A stretch of 64,000 nucleotides of DNA from Akkermansia muciniphila (GTDB lineage Bacteria; Verrucomicrobiota; Verrucomicrobiia; Verrucomicrobiales; Akkermansiaceae). Numbering within the stretch: position 1 is the first letter of the stretch; each line of letters opens with the position of its first letter. Positions 1 to 9,349 of the stretch are shown here, piece after piece. A program made the position numbers and the translations under genes. The notes beneath the pieces were generated by a model. It ran no database searches. It saw only the letters and a program-made list of their open reading frames with translations, and had not been told where the DNA came from. The stretch spans positions 1,240,001 through 1,304,000 of the forward strand of contig NZ_CP114598.1 of NCBI RefSeq assembly GCF_030848305.1, in the 5' to 3' direction.

Positions 1-618
1 CGTTTTCAGGCTGGAAAGGTCCACCCCTGCCAGTTTGAGTTTATTGGGGTCGTAAATCACCTGGTATTCCGGCAGACGTCCGCCCAGCACCGTGACCTGG
101 CCCACCCCGGGAATGGCCAGCAGGCGCGTGCGCAACTTGTATTCCGCCAGTTGCCGCATGTCCAGCTTGGAGGTGTCCTTGTCTCCCGTCAGGGCGATGA
201 GCATGATTTCCCCAGTTATGGAGACGATGGGTGCCAGTTCCGGGGATGTTCCTTCCGGCAGGGATTCCCGGACTGCTCCAAGGCGTTCCGTTACAATCTG
301 CCGGGCCTGGTAGATATCTTTGTCCCAGTCGAAATCCACCCATACGAAGGAAAGTCCGCTGCCGGAGGAGGAGCGGACGCCCTTGACCCCGGCGGTCCCG
401 TTCATGGCGGATTCAATGGGAATGGTGATGTACTGTTCCACTTCTTCCGCAGTAAGTCCGGGGGCTTCCGTCTGGATGGTGACACGCGGAACCTTCAGTT
501 CCGGGAATACGTCCACGGGAATATTTTTCACCACGAAGATGCTGATGATTGCCAGCGCAATCGTCAGCAGAATCACGGTGATCCTGTTATTCAGGCAGAA
601 TGAAATTAGAAAGTTCAT
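1..618 (-). CDS. Heavy-metal efflux RND pump, CusA/CzcA family (N-terminal part)
   Basis: Inner-membrane proton-driven pump that moves metal ions through an adaptor and a TolC-like channel. Only the first 206 residues are present; the gene runs off the left edge. The N-terminus opens with a short cytoplasmic segment (MNFLISFCLNNR) and TM1 (ITVILLTIALAIISIFVV), followed by the hallmark DVFPELKVPRVTI and GLTAEEVEQYI segments of the porter domain, later GVKGVRSSS and IPGVGQV. These are typical of the CusA/CzcA (HME) subclass. It is the last gene of a channel-adaptor-pump operon read leftward. The metal (Cu, Ag, Zn, Co or Cd) cannot be told from this fragment. Confidence 0.9.
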   Translation of the reverse strand, partial: MNFLISFCLNNRITVILLTIALAIISIFVVKNIPVDVFPELKVPRVTIQTEAPGLTAEEVEQYITIPIESAMNGTAGVKGVRSSSGSGLSFVWVDFDWDKDIYQARQIVTERLGAVRESLPEGTSPELAPIVSITGEIMLIALTGDKDTSKLDMRQLAEYKLRTRLLAIPGVGQVTVLGGRLPEYQVIYDPNKLKLAGVDLSSLKT

Positions 619-707
619 GGATTTTTGTCGTTAAATACGGGAGATTCAAGGGACTGTTCCAAGGCGTTAGTGGTATTTGTTCCTTAATCTTTCGTTTTGT
701 ACATCGT

Positions 708-2129
708 TTAGTGTTCTCCTTCGTGGAACTGGCCGTCCGCGTGGAAGTGTCCGGCAGCTTTTTTGCTTCCGGCCTCTCCGGTGGGCAGGATGTATTTCAA
801 TTCATACCCTCCCTTGGTGACGATGGTCTGTCCCGGCATCAGCCCCCTGACGGGCGTTTTTCCCTGCCGGGAGGGCTGCGTTTCCACTTTTTTCATGACA
901 AATGTGTCGTTCCCGGCCTTGATGAAAACCACGTCGTTCACCCCTACCTTGACGACGGCGCTGTTGGGGACGGGAATAAAGCCCTCCGCGGCGGCGTCAT
1001 CGGAATACAAATCCAGCCGGGCCAGCTGGCCGGCATGCGCCCCTTCCGGCAGGCGGTCCGGAGTGAAATACAGGGCCCGGGACTGGGTGGAGGGATCTAC
1101 CTGTTCGGCTACTCTCAGGGTTCCGTCCAGCAGTTCCGTATTTTTGCCGCTGGTCAGGGCCAGCCGGGCTTTTGCGTAATGGACGGGATCCGCCCCATAA
1201 ATGGTCGTGGAAAATTCCAGATCCCCTTTATTGGTCATGACGAGGGCGGGCGCGCCCTGTTCTCCCCAGGCTCCCTGGGTCATGTTCACGGACTGGACGG
1301 AACCATCCGCCGCTGCGTATATGTAAAGCAGGTTATTTTTCAATACGCCGGATTCCATTACCAGTTTTAATTTATTGTTGCTGGCGGTCAGGGCGGCCCG
1401 GAGGCTGTGGATTTCCGCCTCTTTGAATTGGATGGAAGTATTCAGTTCGCTGTTGCGGGTGCCGATTTTTTCCAACTGGGCCCGGCGTTCCCTGAGGGTG
1501 TTGAGTTCCGCAGCGGCGCGGTCCAGCGCGGCCTGCGCCTGGGCGGCGTTCCCTTCCATTTCCACAATATCCGGGGAAGCCAGCGTGTACAGCAGTTCCC
1601 CTTTGCGCACCTGTTGCGCGGACTTGACGTTGAATGTTACGCGCCCTGCGGCGGGAAGGGCGTATGTGGTCACCGCATGGGGAGGGATGACCATCTGCCC
1701 GTGAAGGGTTTTTGCCGCTCCTTGGGAGGCTTCCGCCACTTTCTCAAAGCGCATGTCCAGGGAATGGCGCGCTTTTTCATCCACATGCACGGGAATCATG
1801 TCTCCCAGTTGGCCGGAATTTTTCCCCTCGTGCTCGTGTTCATGGCTGCTTGTGCAGACCTCTCCTTCCGCGTGCTGGTGGCCTTCCTGTTCATGGTCGC
1901 CTGTGCAGACGGTTCCGTCCGCATGCCTGTGTTCTTCATGGGCATGGCCTTGAGTACAGGTTTCTCCTGCCTTGTGCTGATGGTCGTCATGGCCGTGTTC
2001 CGCCGTGCAGGCGGAGCCGTCCCCGTGTTTGTGTTCCGCAGGGGAAGCTTGTTCTCCGCGTGCGGAATGGAGGCAGAAAACAGGAGCCAGGCCCAACATG
2101 ATGGAAAAATAAAGATGCTTCATGTTCAT
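708..2129 (-). CDS. RND efflux periplasmic adaptor (CusB/CzcB-like) with His/Cys-rich N-terminal repeats
   Basis: Periplasmic membrane-fusion protein linking the RND pump to the outer channel. It has a signal peptide (residues 1-25) and then four tandem 17-residue units, about residues 33-102, each with the pattern HxHxxGxxCTxxHxHxx. The usual adaptor follows: barrel/lipoyl halves, a coiled-coil hairpin (about 195-270), and a C-terminal membrane-proximal domain ending in another His-rich tail (GHFHADGQFHEGEH). At 473 residues it is longer than a plain CusB because of the repeats. The repeats probably bind metal (Cu, Ni, Zn); that is inference. The start could also be two codons later at 2123. 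It lies 26 bp after the channel gene and 89 bp before the pump gene. Confidence 0.9.
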   Translation of the reverse strand: MNMKHLYFSIMLGLAPVFCLHSARGEQASPAEHKHGDGSACTAEHGHDDHQHKAGETCTQGHAHEEHRHADGTVCTGDHEQEGHQHAEGEVCTSSHEHEHEGKNSGQLGDMIPVHVDEKARHSLDMRFEKVAEASQGAAKTLHGQMVIPPHAVTTYALPAAGRVTFNVKSAQQVRKGELLYTLASPDIVEMEGNAAQAQAALDRAAAELNTLRERRAQLEKIGTRNSELNTSIQFKEAEIHSLRAALTASNNKLKLVMESGVLKNNLLYIYAAADGSVQSVNMTQGAWGEQGAPALVMTNKGDLEFSTTIYGADPVHYAKARLALTSGKNTELLDGTLRVAEQVDPSTQSRALYFTPDRLPEGAHAGQLARLDLYSDDAAAEGFIPVPNSAVVKVGVNDVVFIKAGNDTFVMKKVETQPSRQGKTPVRGLMPGQTIVTKGGYELKYILPTGEAGSKKAAGHFHADGQFHEGEH

Positions 2130-2155
2130 TAAAGATGGTGGAGGATTGATGTGGA

Positions 2156-3436
2156 TTAAAGGTTGGCGTGGGTGAGGTAACGGAGCTGGGCCTGAATGGC
2201 CATCAGCTTGTCCAGATTATCCAGAAAAGCCAGGCGGCTTTCGTAAAGCTGGTGGCGGTTTTCCGCCAGTTCCAGCAGGGAGGCTTCCCCAATGCCGTGC
2301 AGCTTTTCCATAGTCCGGACGGAGGCGGCGAAGGCCTCCATGCGCTGAAGTTCCGTGCGGCAGTGGCGGAGCGCCATTTGCTGGCTGGCGTCAAGCTGGC
2401 GGGCGTTGAATAATTCCGTTTTCCAAAGCTGGATGGTTTCCTGCCTGGACAAGTCCCGCGTGCCGCGGGCTTCCGCGATAGCCTTGCGGTTGCGGTTCCA
2501 AAGAGGAAGATTGAACCCTATTTCTCCGCCCACTTCCTTTTCTCCGTCATCGCGGGTGAAAGTGGGGCCGAGTTCCAGTTCCGGATACTGCCGGCGGATT
2601 TCCGTTTTGAATAATGTTTCCGTGGTAGCGTAGGCTGCCAGCTGGGCCTTGATTTTTGGAGAGGCGGTCAAGGCTGAAGGGCCGGGAGCCGGCACGGCGG
2701 CGGGCAGATGAAATCCCTGTTTGGTCAGGACCCTGAGTTTGCGTACCGCAGAAGGATGCAGCCCCATCAGTCTGACGAGTTCCATCTTTTGCTCCAATTC
2801 CGTTTCCGTTACGGTCTGGAGTTCCCGGATGGCGTCATTCATGCGCTGGGAAGCTACCTGCCGGGAGGAAAAATCCACTTCCCCCGCGCCGATAAGCTGT
2901 TCAATCATGCCGTTTTCCTGCCGGATGGCATCCAGCCGCTCCCGGATGACCGCCTTGCGGCGCCGGGTAACGGCCAATTTGCTCCATGCCTGGTCCAGGG
3001 AACTGAGAAAATCCAGTTCCGCCTGGCGGAGAGTCCAGAAATCAGCCTCCTTGTATTGTTCCGCCACTTTTTTTTCCAGGGCGGGGAGGCCGGTCACGGG
3101 AATGGTGAAGCCCAGGCTGCCGGACATGTTGAGCGTATTTTCCTGGAGGACTTGTTCAATACCCCAGGAAAAGGAGGGATCGTTCCACCAGCCCGATTGC
3201 CTGGCCACTTCATTGCCGGAGGCCAGTTTCAGCCGGGCTTTGTTCAGATCCGGATTCATGACCAGGCCGATCCGGCGGGCCTGGTTCTGGGTGATGGAGG
3301 TAGGGGAATCTACGCGGGAGGCCTCTTTCCAGGAGGCTTCCTCCGCGTTCAGGTCAATAGGCGCGCTGTGGTAGACGCTGCATGAGCTGAGCAGGGCTGT
3401 CAGGCTGAGCCCGGCGAAGAATGGTGTGGATTTCAT
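2156..3436 (-). CDS. TolC-family outer-membrane efflux lipoprotein (CusC/CzcC-like)
   Basis: Outer-membrane channel of the metal efflux complex. I place the start at MKSTPFFAG, because it gives a clean lipoprotein signal with lipobox LLSSC (Cys about residue 19). An upstream in-frame ATG at 3469 would add 11 hydrophobic residues. The mature part is helix-rich with Gln/Arg/Glu-rich long coiled segments and two internally similar halves, and contains the channel-typical SLGFTIPVTGLPALEKK and IGFNLPLWNRNRKAIAEARG segments. Its 426 residues are usual for the family. First of three genes in the order channel, adaptor, pump. Confidence 0.88.
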   Translation of the reverse strand: MKSTPFFAGLSLTALLSSCSVYHSAPIDLNAEEASWKEASRVDSPTSITQNQARRIGLVMNPDLNKARLKLASGNEVARQSGWWNDPSFSWGIEQVLQENTLNMSGSLGFTIPVTGLPALEKKVAEQYKEADFWTLRQAELDFLSSLDQAWSKLAVTRRRKAVIRERLDAIRQENGMIEQLIGAGEVDFSSRQVASQRMNDAIRELQTVTETELEQKMELVRLMGLHPSAVRKLRVLTKQGFHLPAAVPAPGPSALTASPKIKAQLAAYATTETLFKTEIRRQYPELELGPTFTRDDGEKEVGGEIGFNLPLWNRNRKAIAEARGTRDLSRQETIQLWKTELFNARQLDASQQMALRHCRTELQRMEAFAASVRTMEKLHGIGEASLLELAENRHQLYESRLAFLDNLDKLMAIQAQLRYLTHANL

Positions 3437-3581
3437 GATGAAAAAGATAATAAAAACAGTTCGATCCAATCAGGTTGGGACAATGCGGCGAATAACTCCG
3501 CGGAAACAAATAAAGCGGACGCCATATTAAAGGCAACGTACCGCAGGAAACGCCTTCCAGGAACGTTTCTGAAAGAAGCCG

Positions 3582-4022
3582 TTAAATCAGCAGGGGAAGT
3601 TGAAAGCCTTCATGCGCCGGCCCGGTGTTCCTGAACGGGTCAGGGGGAGCCGGCGTTGCGGAATCCGATGTTTGGCTTATGAGAAGAAGAGAGCGGGCCA
3701 GATGATGAAAATCCGGCAATGTCTGCCAGATGACGTAAGGCTGGGGCAGAGGCGCATGAGGCACAGGCACCATCAGGTCACTAATCTCCAGCTGCCTGTG
3801 TTCGCAGAGATGCCCGGCCATAGGGGCGGAAGAACTGGGGCAGGATGTATCGTCCCCATGGCCTTCGCAGGGGGCGGCATCCTGATGGCAGGAACAGGAA
3901 AAAATGAAGATTTCTTCATGGCACGGGCACACGGAAACCATCCCCGTTCCGCCTATGACGACGAGCAGAAGGGTAAACAGCATGATGCCGGTGCGCAATG
4001 CTCTGACCATGGTATGCCGCAA
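3582..4022 (-). CDS. Small Cys/His-rich exported or membrane protein upstream of the metal efflux operon
   Basis: Unrecognised 146-residue protein. It has one hydrophobic segment (about residues 13-32, a TM helix or uncleaved signal) followed by a Cys/His cluster: CPCHEE, CSCHQD, CEGHGDD and CEHR. The second half is Pro-rich without further Cys. Position 146 bp upstream of the TolC-like gene on the same strand, and the metal-ligand spacing, suggest a metal-sensing or metal-handling role linked to the efflux pump, but this is inference. The start could be MVRALRTG four codons in (4010). Confidence 0.55.
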   Translation of the reverse strand: MRHTMVRALRTGIMLFTLLLVVIGGTGMVSVCPCHEEIFIFSCSCHQDAAPCEGHGDDTSCPSSSAPMAGHLCEHRQLEISDLMVPVPHAPLPQPYVIWQTLPDFHHLARSLLLISQTSDSATPAPPDPFRNTGPAHEGFQLPLLI

Positions 4023-4092
4023 ATCCTAGAAAGGAGGCGTGAGGGGGTCAAGAGCAAAAGTGGCGGATGTCTGAACCCTGAAGGGAAGACCG

Positions 4093-5118
4093 TTATTTTC
4101 CCGCCGCTTTGCGGAGCAGATCCACAGTGTGTTCAAAGGCTACGCCGCGGACATCAATAATCCGGGAGTTTCCCGCGATGGCCCCGATGATTTCCTCCCG
4201 GAATTTTCCGGACTGTTCTTCCGTGAGCAGGTTTTTGGAGCTCAGGGAGCGCGTGATGAGCTGGAGAATATACCCTGTTTCCACGAATGACTGGCGTCCC
4301 ACGGCTTTTTTCATGGCCTCCATGAATTCCGGCGCATGGGCGGGCGACAGACCAGCCACGGCTTTTTCATAAGCGCGGATGAAGGAATCCACCGGGGCTT
4401 TGGAAACTTCCGTCTTGGTGAGGTCAAAGCTGGATTGATAGGCGAGAGCCCCTTCTTCCGCCAGTTGAAGGGCATTTTTGCCGAATTTGTTGACGGCGGT
4501 CATGTCCGCCCCTTTTTCCAGCAGCAGGGCCGCCACCTGGAAATTGCCGCGCATAGCCGCCAGCATGAGGGGTGTAAATCCGTTGCCTTCCCGGTTATTG
4601 ATGTCTGCTTTTCTTTCAATCAGCATGTCGGACAGGCGGTCCAGCCCGCTCCAGGAAGCCCAGTGCAGCGCGGTCCATCCGTCCTTGTCTTTCCGGTCGA
4701 TTTCCACGCGGGGGTCTTCCAGAAGCCGTTCCAGGTAGGGGGCCCGCGTGGCTTCCAGCTTCAGCGTGGTTTCAATGTTGTTGTAGTTGGCGTAGCATAT
4801 CCACATGACAGGGGTTCTGCCATGGGGATCCGTCATGTTGACAAAAGCCTTTCCTTCCGCCGCAGCCAGTTTTTCCCCTTCTTTCAAGGTCTGTGCGAAT
4901 TCTTTCATTCCCTTGACCCGGGCTTCCTGCTCCTCCTGTTCCGAGGAGGCGTTGACTTCCTTGGCCTCCGCTTTTTTCATTACGGTAATCAGGTCCAGGG
5001 CCGGGTTGGGGTCTCCGGAAAAGGATTTGGAGACCAACAGGCTGAGACCGCCGAGGATGGAGCTGAACGCTACCAGGATGAGGGAATCCACAATGATGTT
5101 GCGCGTGTGCTGGTTCAT
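4093..5118 (-). CDS. Membrane-anchored ankyrin-repeat protein
   Basis: 341 residues. One N-terminal transmembrane helix (about 9-30) is followed by a charged linker rich in Glu/Lys and then ankyrin repeats from about residue 95 to 220. Diagnostic strings are HGRTPVMWICYANYN, DKDGWTALHWASWSG, GNGFTPLMLAAMRGN and NKFGKNALQLAEEG. The last ~110 residues are helical and not recognised. It probably displays a protein-binding platform on the periplasmic side. The MFS transporter gene ends 12 bp before its start, so the two are probably co-transcribed. The partner is unknown. Confidence 0.8.
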   Translation of the reverse strand: MNQHTRNIIVDSLILVAFSSILGGLSLLVSKSFSGDPNPALDLITVMKKAEAKEVNASSEQEEQEARVKGMKEFAQTLKEGEKLAAAEGKAFVNMTDPHGRTPVMWICYANYNNIETTLKLEATRAPYLERLLEDPRVEIDRKDKDGWTALHWASWSGLDRLSDMLIERKADINNREGNGFTPLMLAAMRGNFQVAALLLEKGADMTAVNKFGKNALQLAEEGALAYQSSFDLTKTEVSKAPVDSFIRAYEKAVAGLSPAHAPEFMEAMKKAVGRQSFVETGYILQLITRSLSSKNLLTEEQSGKFREEIIGAIAGNSRIIDVRGVAFEHTVDLLRKAAGK

Positions 5119-5130
5119 AGTCTCGTAAGG

Positions 5131-6612
5131 TCAGGAGTTGGCTTCCGTAAGTTCTTCCGCCGTCAGGGCGGGGTCCGTTTCCGTTTCAATAGCGCTGATG
5201 GACGGCGGCTCCGCATCTTCCTCGGGATGGTCTGAGGTGATGGTCTTTCGGGTCATGATGATGGCGATGGGGCTGATTACGGCCATGGCCAGGTAAATGG
5301 TCCACATGAATTCCGGGGAGTCCCAGAAGCCGATGTGCCCGGTATCCATCTTGGCGCAGATGCCGTCATAGCAGAGGTAGGCGACGAGCAGGCCGCCGAT
5401 GATGCCGTTGATGGGCTTGGCGATGAACATGGGAAGCGCCGCCAGAGACATGTAGGAGGCTACCTTGTCTTTCGGAGCCACCCGCGCCACGTATTCGGAG
5501 AAGCGGGGGGAGAAGAGAAGTTCCCCGAATGCGAACACCAGGATCTGCGCCACAATGGCTACCAGATACGCCTGGGAGCGCGTTTCGATGCCGGGCACCA
5601 GGTAGTACCATTCAATGGGAATGGCCATGAAAACGAGGGAGAAGGCAGAGATGGACATGCCCACAATCATGAGGCCCACGGTGGAGAAACGGCCCAGCAC
5701 CGGAATGAGCAGAATGAGGCCGGAAACGATGATGGCCGGGTTGACGGCATTGATGGAGCCTATGGCAAAGTCGTCATATAGCGTGCGCACATAATATTTG
5801 GGCATCACCAGGAACTGCAGCGTGAAGACGATGCGCACGCCCATGGTCAGCACAAGGAAAAGGATCAGTTTACGGAAGGCGGATTCCCTCCACACTTCCA
5901 TGAAGAGCTGGAGGGGCCTGCGGAGGGGGGCGTTGAGGTTCGCTTCCCGTTCGCTGGGTTCCGCATAGTTGTTTTCATTAATGAAGCGCGTGGTGATGCA
6001 TCCCAGCAGCACCATCAGCGTTCCGAAGTTGATGATCCAGTATCCCCCGTCCACGGCGCCGAAATGCTTGCGGAAAAATTCAATCAGGAACACGTTCGCG
6101 ATGACGGCGGAAATGTTCATCAGCAGGTAATAAATGTTGAAGCCCGTGGCGCGCGCTTTCAGCGGGGAGAAGCGCCGGATGGAGGTCTGGATGACGGGGG
6201 ACATGAACGCCGTGCCGAAGGACATGATCAGGATGCCCGCCATGACGGCCACCCTCCCGGAGTCCACGGTGGGGCTGAGATCCGGGCCGAAGCCCATGAT
6301 CAGGCGCCCGGCGATGAGGATGATGAAACCGATCAGGTAGGTGCGCCGTATGCCGATGATGTCGCAGATGGAACCCACCGCGAAGACGAAGGCGGAGATG
6401 AAAAGGGTGTACAGGCCTACCCAGAGAGCGGCGTCCGCATCGTTGAAGCTGCAATAGTCCGTCAGGTAGAGGACGAATACCGTAATCATGGAAAAGTAGG
6501 CCAGTCCGTCAAAGAATTGAACGACGTTGGTAAGCCAGAAATCCTTGGATACGGTTTTTAGGATTTTGAATTCCGAAAAGTACTTGAGGATGGGGTTTGC
6601 GGACTCATTCAT
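5131..6612 (-). CDS. Major facilitator superfamily transporter, POT/peptide-transporter-like
   Basis: 493-residue polytopic membrane protein with about 12-14 hydrophobic helices. The first membrane region FFDGLAYFSMITVFVLYLTD and the loop GSICDIIGIRRTYLIGF resemble the proton-coupled oligopeptide (POT/PTR) branch of MFS. The C-terminus is an acidic Ser/Thr/Glu-rich cytoplasmic tail. The substrate cannot be read from the sequence; di/tripeptides are a guess from similarity. Followed 12 bp later by the ankyrin gene. Confidence 0.75.
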   Translation of the reverse strand: MNESANPILKYFSEFKILKTVSKDFWLTNVVQFFDGLAYFSMITVFVLYLTDYCSFNDADAALWVGLYTLFISAFVFAVGSICDIIGIRRTYLIGFIILIAGRLIMGFGPDLSPTVDSGRVAVMAGILIMSFGTAFMSPVIQTSIRRFSPLKARATGFNIYYLLMNISAVIANVFLIEFFRKHFGAVDGGYWIINFGTLMVLLGCITTRFINENNYAEPSEREANLNAPLRRPLQLFMEVWRESAFRKLILFLVLTMGVRIVFTLQFLVMPKYYVRTLYDDFAIGSINAVNPAIIVSGLILLIPVLGRFSTVGLMIVGMSISAFSLVFMAIPIEWYYLVPGIETRSQAYLVAIVAQILVFAFGELLFSPRFSEYVARVAPKDKVASYMSLAALPMFIAKPINGIIGGLLVAYLCYDGICAKMDTGHIGFWDSPEFMWTIYLAMAVISPIAIIMTRKTITSDHPEEDAEPPSISAIETETDPALTAEELTEANS

Positions 6613-6743
6613 GGAGAAGTGGAAGCGGTAGAGAAAAAGTTGACGACGGTGAAAGAGTGGGTTACACGCACCCCCGTTTCAAGATTTTTTTCTCCCGAAG
6701 GCCGGTTTAACCGGAAAAATGCGTTTCATCGCCGGGGAAACCG

Positions 6744-7424
6744 CTATCTGGGCAGAATGCGCCGGAAGCCTGCCACATTACACCATGACAGCGCTTTCAG
6801 GCATTGCTCCACAGCTATGGCGTCCGAAGGCAGAACGGGCCACAGTCCGGCTTCTTTCAGCCCTGATTTGGCTGTTTCCGCCGCTTTCCGTTCGCGGAAT
6901 TGGGAGGGAAAAGCGGAGAAAGTGAAAAAGGCCCAGCAGGCCAGCCCGATGGCCAGCGCAATGTGGAATTTCAACAGTCCGGCCGCCAGCATTCCCAGCA
7001 GAATAAGAGCCGTGAAAAAAGGAATCATCGTGGCGCGCACAGAGGCGGTTTTGCGGGCTTTGGCGGCCGCCGGGTCTTCCCGGACCAGGCTGCTCATGGC
7101 CCAGGTATGGGCTACGCAGGCCAGCCTGCCTGCGGTCACCTTGTCTTCCCACGCCGGAGGAAGGCTGATGAGTCCGTTTTCATCCACTCCGGGGAACCGG
7201 GCTTCCTCCAGTTTCCGCTGGCGTTTTTCCGCGCCGTCCAGGCGGTGGATCAATCCCGCCGGGCCGGGGAAGCCGGGCAGTTCCCGGGATTCGTAGGTGC
7301 GCAGGGGAATGATGCCTTTGGTGAAACGCAGCGCGGCAATGACGCCGAGCACGACCACGGAAAGGAAAATCACTACTGCGAATAGCATAGACGGCTTTTT
7401 CTCATATGCCCGTGTGTCCGTCAA
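6744..7424 (-). CDS. Hypothetical membrane protein
   Basis: 226 residues, not recognised. Hydrophobic segments at about residues 14-33, 130-148 and 150-170 indicate two to three TM helices. The middle part between them carries a Pro-rich stretch around FPGPAGLIHRLDG. The C-terminus has two Cys (AVEQCLKALSWCN). GC-rich codon use matches neighbouring genes. It is read away from the MFS gene with a 130-bp spacer that holds a weak CCGGTTTAACCGG palindrome at about 6702-6714. Confidence 0.6.
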   Translation of the reverse strand: MTDTRAYEKKPSMLFAVVIFLSVVVLGVIAALRFTKGIIPLRTYESRELPGFPGPAGLIHRLDGAEKRQRKLEEARFPGVDENGLISLPPAWEDKVTAGRLACVAHTWAMSSLVREDPAAAKARKTASVRATMIPFFTALILLGMLAAGLLKFHIALAIGLACWAFFTFSAFPSQFRERKAAETAKSGLKEAGLWPVLPSDAIAVEQCLKALSWCNVAGFRRILPR

Positions 7425-7668
7425 TCTCTCCGGCTGGCATGAAGCCGCCCTTTCCGGACAGCCGCCGGGGGTGGATGCGCCCGCTGTTTTTTCCGCTTTT
7501 TCCTGCCTGAAACGCTTTGAAAACGGAAGAGCGGCGCTAATGTCGGAATGATCTGTGATTCAGGACGTTTCCATGTGCGGACGCACATTCCGGCATGGAT
7601 TTTCTTCATGCCGGAAGCTCTGGATTTGTATTGCTTTTCCGGAGTCTTTCATGTAATTGCTGACCGCA

Positions 7669-8301
7669 ATGGTCCGTATCCGGGAATGCTTGAAGAAGTG
7701 GCTGCCGTTTGTCATGATGGCGGCTGCCCTGGGTGCGGCCCCCGCCCAGGATGTGGCGTGTCCCGATGCCGCGGATCTGGATTTGGACCTGGTTAAACTG
7801 AAAAGTGGCCCCAGGGGAAAACAGAGGGAGGCCATGCGGAAAGTCCTTCTGCTGGTGCATCTGAAGCAGAAGGAAACGTGGCTGGCGGAATCCACGGGAG
7901 AGGGGGCCGTGCATCTGGCGGCGGAAATTTCCTTCCGCCGGTATTTAGCCTCAGTGGATATGAGCGGATGCCCGGAGGAATTCAGGCGTGCTTTCCTCCG
8001 GTATGCAAAGCTTCTGAATTCCTTTGAAGAGAAAGATTTGAAAAGCGTCACGGATTTTCCTGCGGTTCCTTTGCAGGCTGCCGGAAGAGAGCTGTTCCGG
8101 GTGCTGCTTACTTACCGTCTGGAACCGGAGCATCTGCTGGAGGAAATGAAAGAGCTGGTGGATGAGGAAATTGAGGGAAAGGAGGAACTGTCCGCCGAAC
8201 AGATGATGGATATTGTCCGGGGAGTGCGGGAGGCCCTGCAATCCGGCAGCCGCCCCTTTCCTGAGGAAAGGCTGCCGGAGGACAGAGATTCCGGAATGTA
8301 G
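7669..8301 (+). CDS. Hypothetical exported protein
   Basis: About 210 residues and not recognised. The start at ATG 7669 (MVRIRECLKKW) gives a positively charged n-region, a hydrophobic core and a likely signal-peptidase site near GAAPAQ. An upstream TTG at 7657 is in frame but less likely. The mature part is acidic, helix-predicted and rich in Leu, Glu and Arg, with no clear motif. It is convergent with the SahR-like regulator and stands alone as a transcription unit. Confidence 0.6.
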   Translation: MVRIRECLKKWLPFVMMAAALGAAPAQDVACPDAADLDLDLVKLKSGPRGKQREAMRKVLLLVHLKQKETWLAESTGEGAVHLAAEISFRRYLASVDMSGCPEEFRRAFLRYAKLLNSFEEKDLKSVTDFPAVPLQAAGRELFRVLLTYRLEPEHLLEEMKELVDEEIEGKEELSAEQMMDIVRGVREALQSGSRPFPEERLPEDRDSGM

Positions 8302-8412
8302 CGGCTTTTCATGGACGGCGGCATGCCGGTGCCGTAAAAAATCTTGCGCAGGGCGTGCCGGGGAGGGCGCCCCGGCTATTCCGGGTGGAAAATGGATTGA
8401 GACGGCTGCTCG

Positions 8413-9330
8413 TCACGGTTTCCAGGCGGCGGCCATCAGAGTCTGGAAATGGGGCGGGTCCGGCTCCCTGTCCACAATATCCGTGTGGATATTCCGGAAT
8501 CCCGCTTCCTTCAGCATGCTTTCCAGGGCGGCGGGCGTGAAGCCCAGCCAGCGGTCCGCATAAAGTTCACGGGCCTCTTCCTGGCCATGCTGGAGCAGAT
8601 CCAGCACCACCAGGCAACCGCCGGATTTCAGAATGTTCCACGCGGCTTCCAGCGCCCTGGACGGCTTCTGCGCATGATGCAGGGCCTGGCTGAGCAGAGC
8701 CAGATCCACCGTGCCGGGGTTAATGGGCGGCGCTTCGATGTCGCCCAGGCGGTATTCCAGATTGTCCAGCCCGTGTTTGCGCGCCAGCTCCTGCCCCAGC
8801 TCCACCATGCTGGGGGAGTTGTCCACGGCGATCACCTGTTTGGCGCTGGGGGAGATAAGCTGGGAAACGAAGCCTTCCCCGGCCCCCAGATCCGCCACTA
8901 CGTCATAGTTCAGAATGCGGAGCAGGGCTCCGGCCAGCGCTTTCCAGGAACGGCCGGGTGCGTAGTTTTTGCCCAGACGGCACACTACTTCGTCAAAATA
9001 GGCCTGGGTGCGGTTTTTGCGCTTGTCCAGGATGACCTGAAGGGCTTTTTTGTCCGTTTCCGCCTCCGGCAGTTCCTCGCAGGCTTTCAGAGCTACGTTG
9101 TGCAGGTCGCCTGCCAGGGAAAGAGTGTAAAAGACGTTTTTCCCAGAGCGGGCGTCCTCCACCACTCCTTCCTGCCGGAGCTGGGCCAGCTGGCTGGAAA
9201 TGCTGCTCTGTCCCATGCCCAGAATTTCCTGAAGCTCCGCGACGCTCAGGGATTCTTCATTCAGCACGTTGATGATGCGCAGGCGGGTGGGATCTGCCAG
9301 GAGTTTGAGCGTTTTTAGGGTTGACTTCAT
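8413..9330 (-). CDS. ArsR-family HTH regulator fused to a SAM-dependent methyltransferase-like domain (SahR-like)
   Basis: Residues 1-90 form a winged helix of the ArsR type (LLADPTRLRIINVL, then LSVAELQEILGMGQSSISSQL as the recognition region). Residues about 140-305 are a class I methyltransferase fold with the SAM motif VADLGAGEGFVSQLI and VDLALLSQALHHA. This fusion is the architecture of SahR, which in other bacteria senses S-adenosylhomocysteine and represses methyl-cycle genes. It is divergent from metK-ahcY with only 37 bp between starts, which fits that role. I chose ATG 9330, the conserved MKSTLKTLKLLADPTR start; an upstream ATG at 9381 would overlap metK. Confidence 0.85.
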   Translation of the reverse strand: MKSTLKTLKLLADPTRLRIINVLNEESLSVAELQEILGMGQSSISSQLAQLRQEGVVEDARSGKNVFYTLSLAGDLHNVALKACEELPEAETDKKALQVILDKRKNRTQAYFDEVVCRLGKNYAPGRSWKALAGALLRILNYDVVADLGAGEGFVSQLISPSAKQVIAVDNSPSMVELGQELARKHGLDNLEYRLGDIEAPPINPGTVDLALLSQALHHAQKPSRALEAAWNILKSGGCLVVLDLLQHGQEEARELYADRWLGFTPAALESMLKEAGFRNIHTDIVDREPDPPHFQTLMAAAWKP

Positions 9331-9349
9331 AGCGGAATAATATATCAAC

